A DNA stretch of 64,000 bases, taken from IMG/VR virus record IMGVR_UViG_3300032240_000412, positions 32,423-96,422 of that record; one strand, written 5' to 3'. This DNA is from a virus. Position 1 is the stretch's first letter; every line of letters starts with the position of its first letter. Both the position numbers and the translations under genes were made by a program. The notes beneath the pieces were generated by a model. The model worked only from the letters and a program-made list of their open reading frames with translations. It was not told the DNA's origin and ran no database searches. Below, piece by piece: positions 46,170 through 54,084 of the stretch.

Positions 46170-47094
46170 AATAAATTTGGAATCCTTCTTCTACATCAAC
46201 TTTAGGGTCATACCCAAAATCTCTACGTGCCGCATCAATGTTCAATGCACCACGACTAGGGAAGTCTTTGTCTTTGTCTTTGACTACCAATGTTCCGCCA
46301 CCTGCCAGCTTCAGCGCCAGTTGTGCGGCTTCTAACAATGTACGACTATGGCTCTTGGTAATATTGTATGTTTTGTTTTTGGTATTGTCGCTTAATGCGG
46401 CGGCAACAATGCCATCTGCGGCATCATCTACATAAGTAAAGTCTAATGTTTCGTCTGCACCATTAACATTCAATGTGCCGCCCCGCATTGCTGTTAACAT
46501 AAACTTGGCAATCACACGATCCTCAACATCAAGTGGTCCATATACAGCACTGGGTCGAATGATGGTGTGAACAAGTTTGGACTTGCGTGAATAATCTTTA
46601 ACTAACCATTCGCCGGCCAGTTTCATAATACCATATTGTCCTTGTGGTTTGCAAACAGCATCTTCAGTTACATCGTCAGTGAAGTCACCGTACACCATCG
46701 AACTACTGATATAGATAAACTTCTTAACATCATACTTGTTGCTAGCTTCTAGTAAATTGAGCAATCCTTCGCTCATAACACGACTTCCCCAGGCAGGATC
46801 TGCGTTAACTACTTTTTGCCTTGGGAAGCTGGCCATATGTATAACAATCTCGGGCTGTTCTACATTGAACACATAATCAACTGATTTACTATCACTGATA
46901 TCACGTTCATGAACATAACTATCTACTGCAATTTTCTTCCTACGTTCGGTCATTAGGTAATCAACTTCTGCTTGAGGAATGATTCCGTAGTTTGTTTTAA
47001 TATCCATAATAGATACTAGATGGCCCTGATCTTGCAATCTCTTAACTATGTTGTGACCAATTAAACCTAGGCCACCTGTTACTAAAATTCTCAT
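46123..47094 (-). CDS. NAD-dependent epimerase/dehydratase (SDR)
   Basis: 323 residues. MRILVTGGLGLIGHNIVKRL is the dinucleotide-binding GxxGxxG. SSSMVYGD and YGIMKLAGE provide the catalytic Ser/Tyr-x3-Lys. IIRPSAVYGP is typical of extended SDR nucleotide-sugar epimerases/dehydratases. It pairs with the DegT enzyme, giving a keto-sugar to amino-sugar route. The ATGA overlap with the upstream 80-residue gene puts it at the end of the thyA-folA transcript. Confidence 0.9.
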   Translation of the reverse strand: MRILVTGGLGLIGHNIVKRLQDQGHLVSIMDIKTNYGIIPQAEVDYLMTERRKKIAVDSYVHERDISDSKSVDYVFNVEQPEIVIHMASFPRQKVVNADPAWGSRVMSEGLLNLLEASNKYDVKKFIYISSSMVYGDFTDDVTEDAVCKPQGQYGIMKLAGEWLVKDYSRKSKLVHTIIRPSAVYGPLDVEDRVIAKFMLTAMRGGTLNVNGADETLDFTYVDDAADGIVAAALSDNTKNKTYNITKSHSRTLLEAAQLALKLAGGGTLVVKDKDKDFPSRGALNIDAARRDFGYDPKVDVEEGFQIYYEWLKNSVYWSTKTV

Positions 47095-47333
47095 TTAAAA
47101 TCACTCCACTTTAATTTAAAATATGTTAGATCTGATCCTTCAAGTTTACCGTAGACGTCAACTCTATACCCATACGTTAGAGGGTCAGATGTTATACGAA
47201 AACTAGGGGTCTCTATGGCATGCTCCATTACCCACTTGCCGGCTTCGGTTTGTTGCCATTCCCATATGGGATGTGCCGCATAGATTTCAGGATCTTCGCA
47301 GTCTCCTAGTAGGAAAGATTTAAAAACAATCAT
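47091..47333 (-). CDS. Small conserved hypothetical protein
   Basis: 80 residues, Trp/Tyr-rich: HPIWEWQQTEAGKWVMEHA and YGYRVDVYGKLEGSDLTYFK. It overlaps thyA and the epimerase gene by 4 bases each (ATGA coupling). Not recognised; the position between thyA and nucleotide-sugar genes does not fix a role. Confidence 0.6.
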   Translation of the reverse strand: MIVFKSFLLGDCEDPEIYAAHPIWEWQQTEAGKWVMEHAIETPSFRITSDPLTYGYRVDVYGKLEGSDLTYFKLKWSDFK

Positions 47334-48241
47334 ACCGCCATTTCGGCTTGAATAGGATCGTGATGTGTATAGTCGTCAAGCCTAATGTCAGACATAGTAA
47401 ACTTGTCAATTTCTGTAACATCAGGATTAAGCCAAAGAGTTGCGGCAGGTAATGGTTCACGAGTTAATTGTTCTTTTACCTGTTCAACATGATTTAGGTA
47501 GATGTGTGCATCGCCGAGTACATGAACAAACTCACCAACCGCTAGGCCGCACACTTGAGCTATCATCGCCGTTAGAAGGGAGTAGCTTGCGATATTAAAT
47601 GGGACTCCTAAAAACATGTCACAACTTCTTTGATACATCTGACAACTTAGTCGGCCATCTGCAACATAAAACTGGGCCAAGGTATGACACGGTGGGAGAG
47701 CCATGGCATCTAATTCGCCAGGGTTCCATGCTGATAATATATGACGTCGTCCGTGTGGGTCCTTTTTAATGCCCGCAATTAAATCTTTTAATTGATCTGT
47801 TTCTTTGAAATGAACATAGCCATCGCGTTGGTACCAACTACCGCAGTCGTCTTTGTATGTTTCTGCTTTGTGTTCTACAGGAGTGCGCCACTTGCGCCAC
47901 TGTACGCCGTAGACACGACCAAGGTCACCTTTGAACTTAGCTTTCGGCGCCCAGTAAGGTGCTGTGGCATTGGCAGTCCAAATGGTACTCTTTTCAGAGT
48001 CCCTACTACCATATAATATCTCTCGTAGGCGCTTTTCATCACCTGAACCTTCAATGAACCATAGCAGTTCTGAGACTACGCTTTTCCAGGCCAGCTTCTT
48101 TGTAGTTACAGCAGGAAACCCATCTGCTAAGTTATATCTTTGTTGCATACCAAACAAGCTGATAGTGCCTGTGCCTGTTCGGTCATCTCGTGTGGTGCCT
48201 TGTTCAAGGACTTGTTGGAGGGCGTTTAAATATGGCTTCAT
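47330..48241 (-). CDS. thyA: Thymidylate synthase
   Basis: 303 residues. DDRTGTGTISLFGMQQRYNL, FPAVTTKKLAWKSVVSELLW, GRVYGVQWRKW, the catalytic-Cys segment LPPCHTLAQFY and CQMYQRSCDMFLGVPFNIAS are diagnostic of the folate-dependent ThyA family. It converts dUMP to dTMP with methylene-tetrahydrofolate, giving dihydrofolate that the adjacent DHFR regenerates. Its 5' end overlaps folA by 38 bases. Confidence 0.97.
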   Translation of the reverse strand: MKPYLNALQQVLEQGTTRDDRTGTGTISLFGMQQRYNLADGFPAVTTKKLAWKSVVSELLWFIEGSGDEKRLREILYGSRDSEKSTIWTANATAPYWAPKAKFKGDLGRVYGVQWRKWRTPVEHKAETYKDDCGSWYQRDGYVHFKETDQLKDLIAGIKKDPHGRRHILSAWNPGELDAMALPPCHTLAQFYVADGRLSCQMYQRSCDMFLGVPFNIASYSLLTAMIAQVCGLAVGEFVHVLGDAHIYLNHVEQVKEQLTREPLPAATLWLNPDVTEIDKFTMSDIRLDDYTHHDPIQAEMAV

Positions 48242-48719
48242 ATCTTACAAATGTACATGATTTGCCTGAGCTAGCATATCGTTCAGTAAATCCGCTCAGG
48301 AAGTTTTTTAAATGGATTCTAGTATCTATTCTATAGTTTCCACGTAGATAAGTCAAATAGACTTTATCCAAAATTCCTTTGCAGTCTTCAAGTATTTGTT
48401 TGCCACCTATTACAAACACATCTTGTCCTGGATTTGCATCGTGTAGTTTAACTATCTGATCCACATAGTCACCTCCGCCAATTACTTGAGTCTGGTAATA
48501 ATTACCTCCTAGCGGTGAATTGCTAACTACATAATTTTTTCTGCCAAATAGTGGTTTGGGCATTTTTGGATCGTCCCAGGTACGTCGACCCATGACTACA
48601 ATATGCCCAGAAGTCATGCGCTGAAATTGCGCCATGTCCTCTGAATTATGTGGCCAGGGTAGGGTACCTTCGAATCCTAAACCACCGTTTAAGTCGGTGG
48701 CGAATATAGCATTAATCAT
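48204..48719 (-). CDS. folA: Dihydrofolate reductase
   Basis: 171 residues. MINAIFATDLNGGLGFEGTL with PWPHNSEDM, HIVVMGRRTWDDPKMPKPL and VFVIGGKQIL are the substrate and NADPH-binding segments of DHFR. It recycles dihydrofolate made by ThyA. The start shares ATGA with the stop of the upstream gene, and it runs into thyA. The pairing is the same as td/frd in T4. Confidence 0.95.
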   Translation of the reverse strand: MINAIFATDLNGGLGFEGTLPWPHNSEDMAQFQRMTSGHIVVMGRRTWDDPKMPKPLFGRKNYVVSNSPLGGNYYQTQVIGGGDYVDQIVKLHDANPGQDVFVIGGKQILEDCKGILDKVYLTYLRGNYRIDTRIHLKNFLSGFTERYASSGKSCTFVRYEAIFKRPPTSP

Positions 48720-49057
48720 AAGTTTTTTAATAATGCATCAGTGATGGGCTGTACAGTACTAGCTACTTGTTCAATGTTGATATAAAAATCAACATCTTCG
48801 ATATAATTGTCAAGGTTGTCTAATTTTTCAGTTAACTCTTTTTGCAAGTCACCTGGATCATATCCCTCGGCTAGTAACTGCTTAATGTTCACTTCAACTT
48901 TAGTACTGTCTTTGAGGTTAACTACTACACAATCAAGTACAGTAATTGGAACATCATTTTTTTCAACAGTCTTTAGAATTTTTTCCCATTGAGCCCTAAC
49001 ACTAACATTAAGCCGCTTGCTTCTTCGCGGCGGTCTTTTTGGTTTTTGTTGTGACAT
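48716..49057 (-). CDS. Conserved hypothetical protein, basic N-terminus
   Basis: 113 residues from ATG 49057 (an ATG at 49075 without a Shine-Dalgarno would add six). The N-terminus is very basic and proline-rich (SQQKPKRPPRRSKRL), the rest is acidic and helical (EVNIKQLLAEGYDPGDLQKE). A DNA- or RNA-binding N-terminus with a helical body is possible. It overlaps the next upstream gene's 3' end by 50 bases. Confidence 0.55.
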   Translation of the reverse strand: MSQQKPKRPPRRSKRLNVSVRAQWEKILKTVEKNDVPITVLDCVVVNLKDSTKVEVNIKQLLAEGYDPGDLQKELTEKLDNLDNYIEDVDFYINIEQVASTVQPITDALLKNL

Positions 49058-49703
49058 TTTTCTTAGAGCCCGCATCTAATGTTTGTGCCTCGTCTTCAAG
49101 ACGTTTAGCTTCTGCTAACAGTTGTTCGGCTTGTTGTTTAAAAGTTTTTGCTTGTGCCAGTCTAGAGATAGCAATATCAGAATCTGTCAGGATAGTGTTT
49201 GCCACATATTCTTCAGCACTGGTGTTGCCTTGAACTCCGGCATTTGCTCTACTGTTATTAGGAGCACCAACTTCACGAGCCTCGGGTAAACGAGTTTTCT
49301 TCTTGTTCATGCCACGACTGCTGTCCATATCGGCCAAACGTCGAACAGCTTCCTCGCCTTGTTCCATTTGCTTTAAAATGTCGTTTAGTTCGTCTAACCG
49401 CACACTTGAACCTTGCTTGGGTGTTACCAAGACTTGGTTGGCTGGAACTTTTTTAATGAATCCGTTAACATGCAAACTGTGCAATGCATTATTTCCGTCG
49501 GCCATTGTTTGTCTAAACAAAGCGTCGGAAAACTCTTTGGCATTCTGTCCAATTGGACTTTCTAGGCAGTGCATGAGCTCGTCATGAATCATTCTAGGCA
49601 ATGTCTCGGTATAGGTTACCAAACACATGTGCTCGTCATCAGGAACAGTACGGTAAAGAATAACTACTTTTTTGTTGTTGTGTCGTCCAACGTGTTTAAT
49701 CAT
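49008..49703 (-). CDS. Conserved T4-like phage protein with Lys/Ala tail
   Basis: 231 residues. MIKHVGRHNNKKVVILYRTV, PRMIHDELMHCLESP and SSVRLDELNDILKQMEQGEE resemble a protein widely conserved in marine T4-like phages, of unknown function to me. The C-terminal third is a coiled-coil-like Ala/Glu/Gln helix (residues ~175-205) followed by a Lys/Thr/Ala-rich tail. It is the second gene of the unit that begins at 49988 and likely shares the GGAGAAAAAAA-type Shine-Dalgarno seen before its ATG. Confidence 0.65.
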   Translation of the reverse strand: MIKHVGRHNNKKVVILYRTVPDDEHMCLVTYTETLPRMIHDELMHCLESPIGQNAKEFSDALFRQTMADGNNALHSLHVNGFIKKVPANQVLVTPKQGSSVRLDELNDILKQMEQGEEAVRRLADMDSSRGMNKKKTRLPEAREVGAPNNSRANAGVQGNTSAEEYVANTILTDSDIAISRLAQAKTFKQQAEQLLAEAKRLEDEAQTLDAGSKKNVTTKTKKTAAKKQAA

Positions 49704-49718
49704 TTTTTTTCTCCTTGA

Positions 49719-49988
49719 TTAACCTTGCTGATCAGCTTCTGAGCTGTCTGCAGGTTCTTGTGTTTGCGGTACTGGCGCAATGGCACCCGTGGTCTTTAAG
49801 AACGCAATTAAACGATCATAGAGGCCGCCAATTTGCGACATTTCTTCTGCTTTGAAAGCACCGCGTGATGCAGATAATTGTACAGCGTGTACTAGACCCA
49901 CTAGGTCTTGTAACTGTAGGTTACCAGCCGCTGGCGCTTGAGCTGGTACTGTAGTTTCTGCTGTATTTTCGGTATTAGTAATAGACAT
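49719..49988 (-). CDS. Small conserved hypothetical protein
   Basis: 89 residues, Ala/Pro/Thr-rich ends around a helical core (LQDLVGLVHAVQLSASRGAF, KAEEMSQIGGLYDRLIAFL). The flanks look disordered. CGGAG precedes the ATG by about 7 bases. It heads a two- or more-gene unit and is preceded by an inverted repeat. Confidence 0.6.
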   Translation of the reverse strand: MSITNTENTAETTVPAQAPAAGNLQLQDLVGLVHAVQLSASRGAFKAEEMSQIGGLYDRLIAFLKTTGAIAPVPQTQEPADSSEADQQG

Positions 49989-50012
49989 TTAATTCTCCGT
50001 TAAAATGTACAA

Positions 50013-50046
50013 AGTATTTACTCGAGTTAACTACCCAGTAAATATT
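50013..50046. repeat. Imperfect inverted repeat upstream of the 49988 gene
   Basis: AGTATTTACT (50013-50022) and AGTAAATATT (50037-50046) pair in 9 of 10 positions around a 14-base centre that itself contains GTTAAC. It lies where a promoter or operator for the 49988 gene is expected; on the + strand a T-run follows, but no + gene ends here. Confidence 0.4.
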
Positions 50047-50067
50047 TTTTTAACAGAGAAATCGAAA

Positions 50068-50364
50068 CTACCAAGAAGCTTCGCTCTTGTTGATTTCTTG
50101 AAGCTGTAGTGTAAAGTAGCTGGCTTCGTGTGCTGTTTCAAAAGCCACACACTTGCTCATTTCGTTTTTATTTGTGGTTGGATTTTTATGATACCAGTCA
50201 CCGTAGTAAAAACGACCTTCTAGGTTTTCAAAGATCCAATCGGATACGTTTTTCTCTTGTGTACGTAAATCAAAAACCACAGTCGTGAAATGCGGAGGGC
50301 AAAACTCCAGCCTCCGCAGTCCATGCACATTAAGTGGATTAACAATTTTGTGATGTAAACTCAT
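50068..50364 (-). CDS. Small conserved hypothetical protein
   Basis: 98 residues: NVHGLRRLEFCPPHFTTVVF, WIFENLEGRFYYGDWY and FETAHEASYFTLQL. The last part looks like a beta-alpha-beta unit. Coupled to the upstream gene by ATGA. Not recognised. Confidence 0.6.
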   Translation of the reverse strand: MSLHHKIVNPLNVHGLRRLEFCPPHFTTVVFDLRTQEKNVSDWIFENLEGRFYYGDWYHKNPTTNKNEMSKCVAFETAHEASYFTLQLQEINKSEASW

Positions 50365-50618
50365 TCGTAAATTCGAATCTTCATATCAACAGGTTCTTTT
50401 TCGGCAATGCGAAGTTTATCTTCCATTGCTTCCTGTACCTGTATTACCTGTTCTTTTCCATATGGTGTATCGGAAGTGGCATGAATGATTTCAATTGCAT
50501 ACAACAAGTCATCACAGCATTGTTCAACTCGTGCAAGACGAGTTTGAAGTGTTGCAACCAGCTCACGTGCCTGCTTGGGCTTTAGAGCTGTAATTTCTTC
50601 TGCGGTAAGAATAATCAT
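50361..50618 (-). CDS. Small coiled-coil hypothetical protein
   Basis: 85 residues, helical: TALKPKQARELVATLQTRLA, then CCDDLLYAIEIIHA. Coupled at both ends by ATGA overlaps with the VWA gene and the 98-residue gene, so it is made from the same message as the MoxR partner protein. Confidence 0.6.
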   Translation of the reverse strand: MIILTAEEITALKPKQARELVATLQTRLARVEQCCDDLLYAIEIIHATSDTPYGKEQVIQVQEAMEDKLRIAEKEPVDMKIRIYE

Positions 50619-51886
50619 TTTGCAACCTCGTCATAATTGGCCCATACACCAAACTCAGGTTCGGCATCACGATTGTTTTTAATAATCCAAACAGTCTCAC
50701 AGTAGTCGCGTACACGGTCGGGTTCCCAACCAAAGAAGCAATAGTCAGTGAACATAATCAGCTTCTTGGGTTCCATACCTTTGTCTTGCAAGTATTCCCA
50801 AACACAATGTGGATCTGTTCCGCCGCCACCCATAGGTTGGTAACTGGCAATGTCTTCCATGTTGTCGCTAGTAAAGTCTTGTGGATTATATGTGTCAGTA
50901 TCCCAACATAGTACATGAATTTTGTACTCATCGTAGGATTCCATGATACCTTTAACTTCACTCAAGAATATTTTACTGTCCTCGTCACTGATACTGCCGG
51001 ACATGTCAATGGCAACAACAACATCAATTTGTTGTCCTGGAACCATGCCAGGAAAGACTGCATCCATGTGCCAACTACGACGGCTTGGACGCATCCAAGT
51101 AAAGTCGCTTTTAACTGTACTTTGGATTTGTTGTTGCAACAGTTCTCGCCAGTCCATAACAGGAGCAGTAAGGTCTTTGACCATACGTTTGACATTACCA
51201 GGCAAGTCTCCGGCACCGGCAGTCTGAGCCGCAGTAATAACAGCCTGTTTAATTTCATCACGGATTTGCTGTTTCTCTGCATCAGTCAAACGTGGTCGGC
51301 CATTGCCTTCTTTGTTGCCATCACCATTGCTGTCGCCTTCGCTGTCGCCTTCGTCACCGTCCAAGTGTTCGTCCAACAGTTGTTTGGCCAACTTGTCGAT
51401 ATCAATTTTTTCTGCGTTCTTGTACAGTAAGTCGTAGACTTCTTCTGCACTCATGCCTTTATACTTTGGATCGTACAAACAGCCAACCTTGGTAATCTTC
51501 TCACCAATTTTGTGTTCAATTAAGTCTGCGTTAACACAATAGTCGTCGGCAATGTTCCACAAACGTGGCTCACGATCACCACGGCGACCCATGTGGTCGT
51601 AAATGGCATGTAGCACTTCGTGTCCAAACAAGAACTCTACTTCACGCAAGCTCAACCTGTCTACAAATGCACTATTGTAATAGAAATGGCGTCCATCTGT
51701 CGCCGCAGTAGGGCACCAGTCGTCGGCATTTAGAATTTTAAAACGAGTAGCCATGTTGCCAAAGAACGGAGCCTTAAGCAACAGAGCAACACGAGCAGTG
51801 ATCAATTTATCACGTACACGGGCATCTACCTTGGGATCAGTTACAGTAACAACTTTGCTTTTTTCGGCTAGTGTAGTATCAGACAT
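50615..51886 (-). CDS. Metallopeptidase-like / VWA domain protein (MoxR partner)
   Basis: 423 residues. The N-terminal half carries FLFGHEVLHAIYDHMGRRGD with an HExxH zinc motif and IADDYCVNADLIE. A central acidic Asp/Gly/Asn linker (about 190-215) follows. The C-terminal VWA domain has a MIDAS motif (VVVAIDMSGSISDEDSKIF) and GGGGTDP. This domain pair is typical of partners of MoxR-type AAA+ ATPases, which use ATP to remodel or insert metals into a target. It is transcribed from its own promoter (51910-51938) behind the MoxR gene. AAGGAG lies 5-6 bases before the ATG. Confidence 0.85.
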   Translation of the reverse strand: MSDTTLAEKSKVVTVTDPKVDARVRDKLITARVALLLKAPFFGNMATRFKILNADDWCPTAATDGRHFYYNSAFVDRLSLREVEFLFGHEVLHAIYDHMGRRGDREPRLWNIADDYCVNADLIEHKIGEKITKVGCLYDPKYKGMSAEEVYDLLYKNAEKIDIDKLAKQLLDEHLDGDEGDSEGDSNGDGNKEGNGRPRLTDAEKQQIRDEIKQAVITAAQTAGAGDLPGNVKRMVKDLTAPVMDWRELLQQQIQSTVKSDFTWMRPSRRSWHMDAVFPGMVPGQQIDVVVAIDMSGSISDEDSKIFLSEVKGIMESYDEYKIHVLCWDTDTYNPQDFTSDNMEDIASYQPMGGGGTDPHCVWEYLQDKGMEPKKLIMFTDYCFFGWEPDRVRDYCETVWIIKNNRDAEPEFGVWANYDEVAK

Positions 51887-51909
51887 TTGAGCTCCTTATT
51901 AATATATGT

Positions 51910-51938
51910 ATTGTATATTTTAATGAATTAACAGTCAA
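51910..51938 (-). promoter_or_regulatory. Early promoter P1 (TTGACT, 17 bp, TACAAT)
   Basis: -35 TTGACT at 51938-51933 and -10 TACAAT at 51915-51910 on the - strand. The spacer contains AATTC at positions 4-8. It directs the VWA gene. Confidence 0.7.
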
Positions 51939-51943
51939 TAAAA

Positions 51944-51971
51944 AGAGGACTTACGGATTGCTCCTGCCTCT
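51944..51971 (-). terminator. Possible weak terminator between MoxR and VWA genes
   Basis: On the - strand AGAGG (51971-51967) can pair with CCTCT (51948-51944), followed by a run of five T. The 18-base loop allows a small inner GGA/TCC stem. The region is GC-rich compared with its surroundings, so it is structured, but the stem is short. Confidence 0.3.
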
Positions 51972-51992
51972 GCCCGTGACTAGCGGAACCTT

Positions 51993-53096
51993 TTACTTAG
52001 CCGCCGCGGCAATTACATACTTGCCAAAACGTTTGTGGAACTCTTCAAAGCTGGGCAGTTTGCCTGGCAACAGTTTCAAATTGTAAGTGGTCAATGCAAC
52101 ACGAGCACCCATAACTACCAATTCTGTGGTAAAATTATCCATCATAAAGCGCAAGAAGTTCTCGCATTGGGCATGCCACGGATCCATTTTATTAGATGCA
52201 GTTGCAGTCTTGAACGAGTCCTGAAGCTCGTAGCACATACTAACAGTAAGCGAGTACATGGCAGAGATGTCCTTGGTCTTGAGCTCCTTGACCTTGCCTG
52301 CCAAAATATCTTCTGGCTTGGGCATCTGTCCGGCAACCTTGCGGTGAGCCATGAACTTGACAGCAAGACCTTCTCCCACTGTACCTGCAATAAGATCGGT
52401 AAGTGTGTCGTCTGCAATGGTATCGTCCTCAAGGAAGCGACTGACAAAGGTCCATGAACGTGGAGTAGCAAAACTACGTGAGCTCGAACGTGGGTCAAAG
52501 TCAAACAAGTCTTGTTTGGCAAAACTAATATAACCTACCACGTCTTTGTGTACACGGTTAGTAACAGCCCACTTTTCCCACGATGGAAAGTCCACACGCA
52601 TCTCTTGGTGAATGAAACGATTGCTCAGCGGAGTGGGCATACGATAGGTAACACCTTTGTCACTCTCGCGATTACCTGCGGCAACGATCACCACATTGTC
52701 TGGCAGTTTATATTTGCCTACACGACGGTTCAAAATAAGTTGATAACCTGACGCCTGTACAGCCGGAGCGGCCGCATTCATTTCGTCCAGGAACAAGACC
52801 ACAATAGGATACTGGCTGGCAGTTTCCTCGTCGGGCAAGTCAATTGGCGGTGCCCAATCCATAATGTTTTTCTCTTTGTGGTAGAACGGAATACCACGCA
52901 AGTCGGTTGGCTCCAACAAAGGCATACGCAGGTCGATCATCAAGCCACCAAGTTCTTCGGTAATGCCTGCTACCAATTCTGATTTACCAATACCAGGAGG
53001 ACCCCAAAGGAACACTGGCAGTTTGGCATTGAAGCATCGCAAAATGCTATTACGGGCGGATGTAGCAGTAACACTACGATTCTCAGTCACGGACAT
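51993..53096 (-). CDS. MoxR/CobS-like AAA+ ATPase
   Basis: 367 residues. Walker A LWGPPGIGKSELV, Walker B VVLFLDEMNAA, sensor-type VIVAAGNRES and TPLSNRFIHQEM with the arginine of the second region of homology. LEPTDLRGIPFYHKE is typical of the MoxR class. These hexameric ATPases act with a VWA/metallopeptidase partner, encoded next. Cyanophage cobS-type ATPases are relatives, so the label MoxR or CobS is not settled. The function in phage is not known. AAAGGAG precedes the ATG. Confidence 0.88.
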   Translation of the reverse strand: MSVTENRSVTATSARNSILRCFNAKLPVFLWGPPGIGKSELVAGITEELGGLMIDLRMPLLEPTDLRGIPFYHKEKNIMDWAPPIDLPDEETASQYPIVVLFLDEMNAAAPAVQASGYQLILNRRVGKYKLPDNVVIVAAGNRESDKGVTYRMPTPLSNRFIHQEMRVDFPSWEKWAVTNRVHKDVVGYISFAKQDLFDFDPRSSSRSFATPRSWTFVSRFLEDDTIADDTLTDLIAGTVGEGLAVKFMAHRKVAGQMPKPEDILAGKVKELKTKDISAMYSLTVSMCYELQDSFKTATASNKMDPWHAQCENFLRFMMDNFTTELVVMGARVALTTYNLKLLPGKLPSFEEFHKRFGKYVIAAAAK

Positions 53097-53125
53097 AAAA
53101 ACTCCTTTAGTTAATTTGAATATGT

Positions 53126-53154
53126 ATTATAAAATTAATTGAATTGTTCAGCAA
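53126..53154 (-). promoter_or_regulatory. Early promoter P2 (TTGCTG, 17 bp, TATAAT)
   Basis: A perfect -10 at 53131-53126 with a poor -35 (TTGCTG, 53154-53149) whose spacer still has AATTC at positions 4-8 like the other members. The -35 overlaps the 3' end of the 53135 gene. It directs the MoxR gene. Confidence 0.55.
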
Positions 53155-53608
53155 GTTCTTTTTCGAGCACTTGGCTCAAACGAACCAGACGACCTTTGAA
53201 CTCGCCATAAGTACTGCCAACAAACCATTCGCCATCTTCCATGACATAGTAGTAGTCAGCACCACAGTTGTCGCATTGTTCCAAGAACTCGTCGAACGTC
53301 TGTGCTACTTTCCACTCAGTCTCGGTTTCACCACGGTCACGGCCGTAAAACGTGCATGAATCTCCATGGTCCAACTCGTATTGCTCACGCTCTTCTTCGG
53401 AGATGTCCAAAGAGCTGAAGGCATGTTTTTCTCCGATGTTTTTGCGAAGGCTACTGAGGTCCCCAAGGGCCACGAGCTGGTTTGCTTTGGTGCTGTCATA
53501 AAACTTCTCCAAGATTTCGCCATTGTGTGCAATATAACCATCCCAGTGGCAATACACAGATTTGCATTTGTCACCGTGCATAACGCCAATTCTTGAACGA
53601 GTACCCAT
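53135..53608 (-). CDS. Conserved phage protein, MGTRSRIG family
   Basis: 157 residues beginning MGTRSRIGVMHGDKCKSVYC followed by HWDGY, with DSCTFYGRDRGETETEW, CDNCGADYYYVMED and FVGSTYGEF. The Gly-Thr-Arg-Ser start and the HWDGY motif are shared by a widespread family in phages and some bacteria with no known role. Acidic, with a possible Cys pair (CDNC). Single-gene unit behind promoter P3. Confidence 0.7.
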   Translation of the reverse strand: MGTRSRIGVMHGDKCKSVYCHWDGYIAHNGEILEKFYDSTKANQLVALGDLSSLRKNIGEKHAFSSLDISEEEREQYELDHGDSCTFYGRDRGETETEWKVAQTFDEFLEQCDNCGADYYYVMEDGEWFVGSTYGEFKGRLVRLSQVLEKELAEQFN

Positions 53609-53639
53609 TTGCTGATTCCTTTTTAATTACAATAAAAGT

Positions 53640-53668
53640 ATTATACAATAATTCGAATTAATGGTCAA
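53640..53668 (-). promoter_or_regulatory. Early promoter P3 (TTGACC, 17 bp, TATAAT)
   Basis: -35 at 53668-53663 and -10 at 53645-53640; spacer with AATTCG at positions 4-9. It directs the MGTRSRIG-family gene. Confidence 0.75.
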
Positions 53669-53669
53669 A

Positions 53670-53951
53670 TTACATTGACCAGTAAGTTTCGCTAGCAGGG
53701 TTACAGCACCATGGAGTATCTGCGTCAATGGTTACGTCTTTGCCTGTCATCAAGTTCTTGACAGTGACCTTGGGAGCCGTGTAAGTGTCACGAGCAACAA
53801 TGCTCAGTTCACCAGCACTCCAACCTGCTTTTTTGCAAAGACGGGTACGAGTAGCACGAGCGGCACCATAAGTTTTGTATGCACGGCTCTTGTTAGGACC
53901 GTCTGTGACAATTAAACCTGTACCTTTTGCAACGATTACATATGATGACAT
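53670..53951 (-). CDS. Small hypothetical protein, basic
   Basis: 93 residues from ATG 53951: SSYVIVAKGTGLIVTDGPNK then SRAYKTYGAARATRTRLC and KVTVKNLMTGKDVTIDAD. The in-frame ATG at 53990 overlaps the -10 box of promoter P4 and cannot be used by that transcript; GGAG 7 bases before 53951 supports the shorter form. Function not recognised. Confidence 0.65.
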   Translation of the reverse strand: MSSYVIVAKGTGLIVTDGPNKSRAYKTYGAARATRTRLCKKAGWSAGELSIVARDTYTAPKVTVKNLMTGKDVTIDADTPWCCNPASETYWSM

Positions 53952-53981
53952 TTTCTGGCTCCGTTTTGTTACTGTTCTTAT

Positions 53982-54010
53982 AGTATACATTAAACGGAAT
54001 TATGGGTCAA
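53982..54010 (-). promoter_or_regulatory. Early promoter P4 (TTGACC, 17 bp, TATACT)
   Basis: -35 at 54010-54005, -10 at 53987-53982. The spacer has AATTC at 4-8 and TTTAATG directly before the -10. It decides the start of the 53670-53951 gene. Confidence 0.75.
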
Positions 54011-54037
54011 CCGAAAGATTCTGCCTGTTTTTTAAGC

Positions 54038-54065
54038 AAAAAAGCCCTATTTTTGGGGCTTTTTT
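54038..54065 (-). terminator. Intrinsic terminator (possibly bidirectional)
   Basis: AAAAAAGCCC (54038-54047) pairs with GGGCTTTTTT (54056-54065) around an 8-base loop. Both strands end in a T-run. It lies 20 bases past the stop of the 54085 gene and before promoter P4, closing the cluster of small coupled genes. Confidence 0.85.
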
Positions 54066-54084
54066 CTGTTGTTTTTAAGCAACA

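Noticed and set aside
50915-51430. Antisense ORFs opposite the VWA gene
   Set aside because: Low-complexity Val/Ala/Phe composition from the complementary Asp/Gly linker; no start signals.
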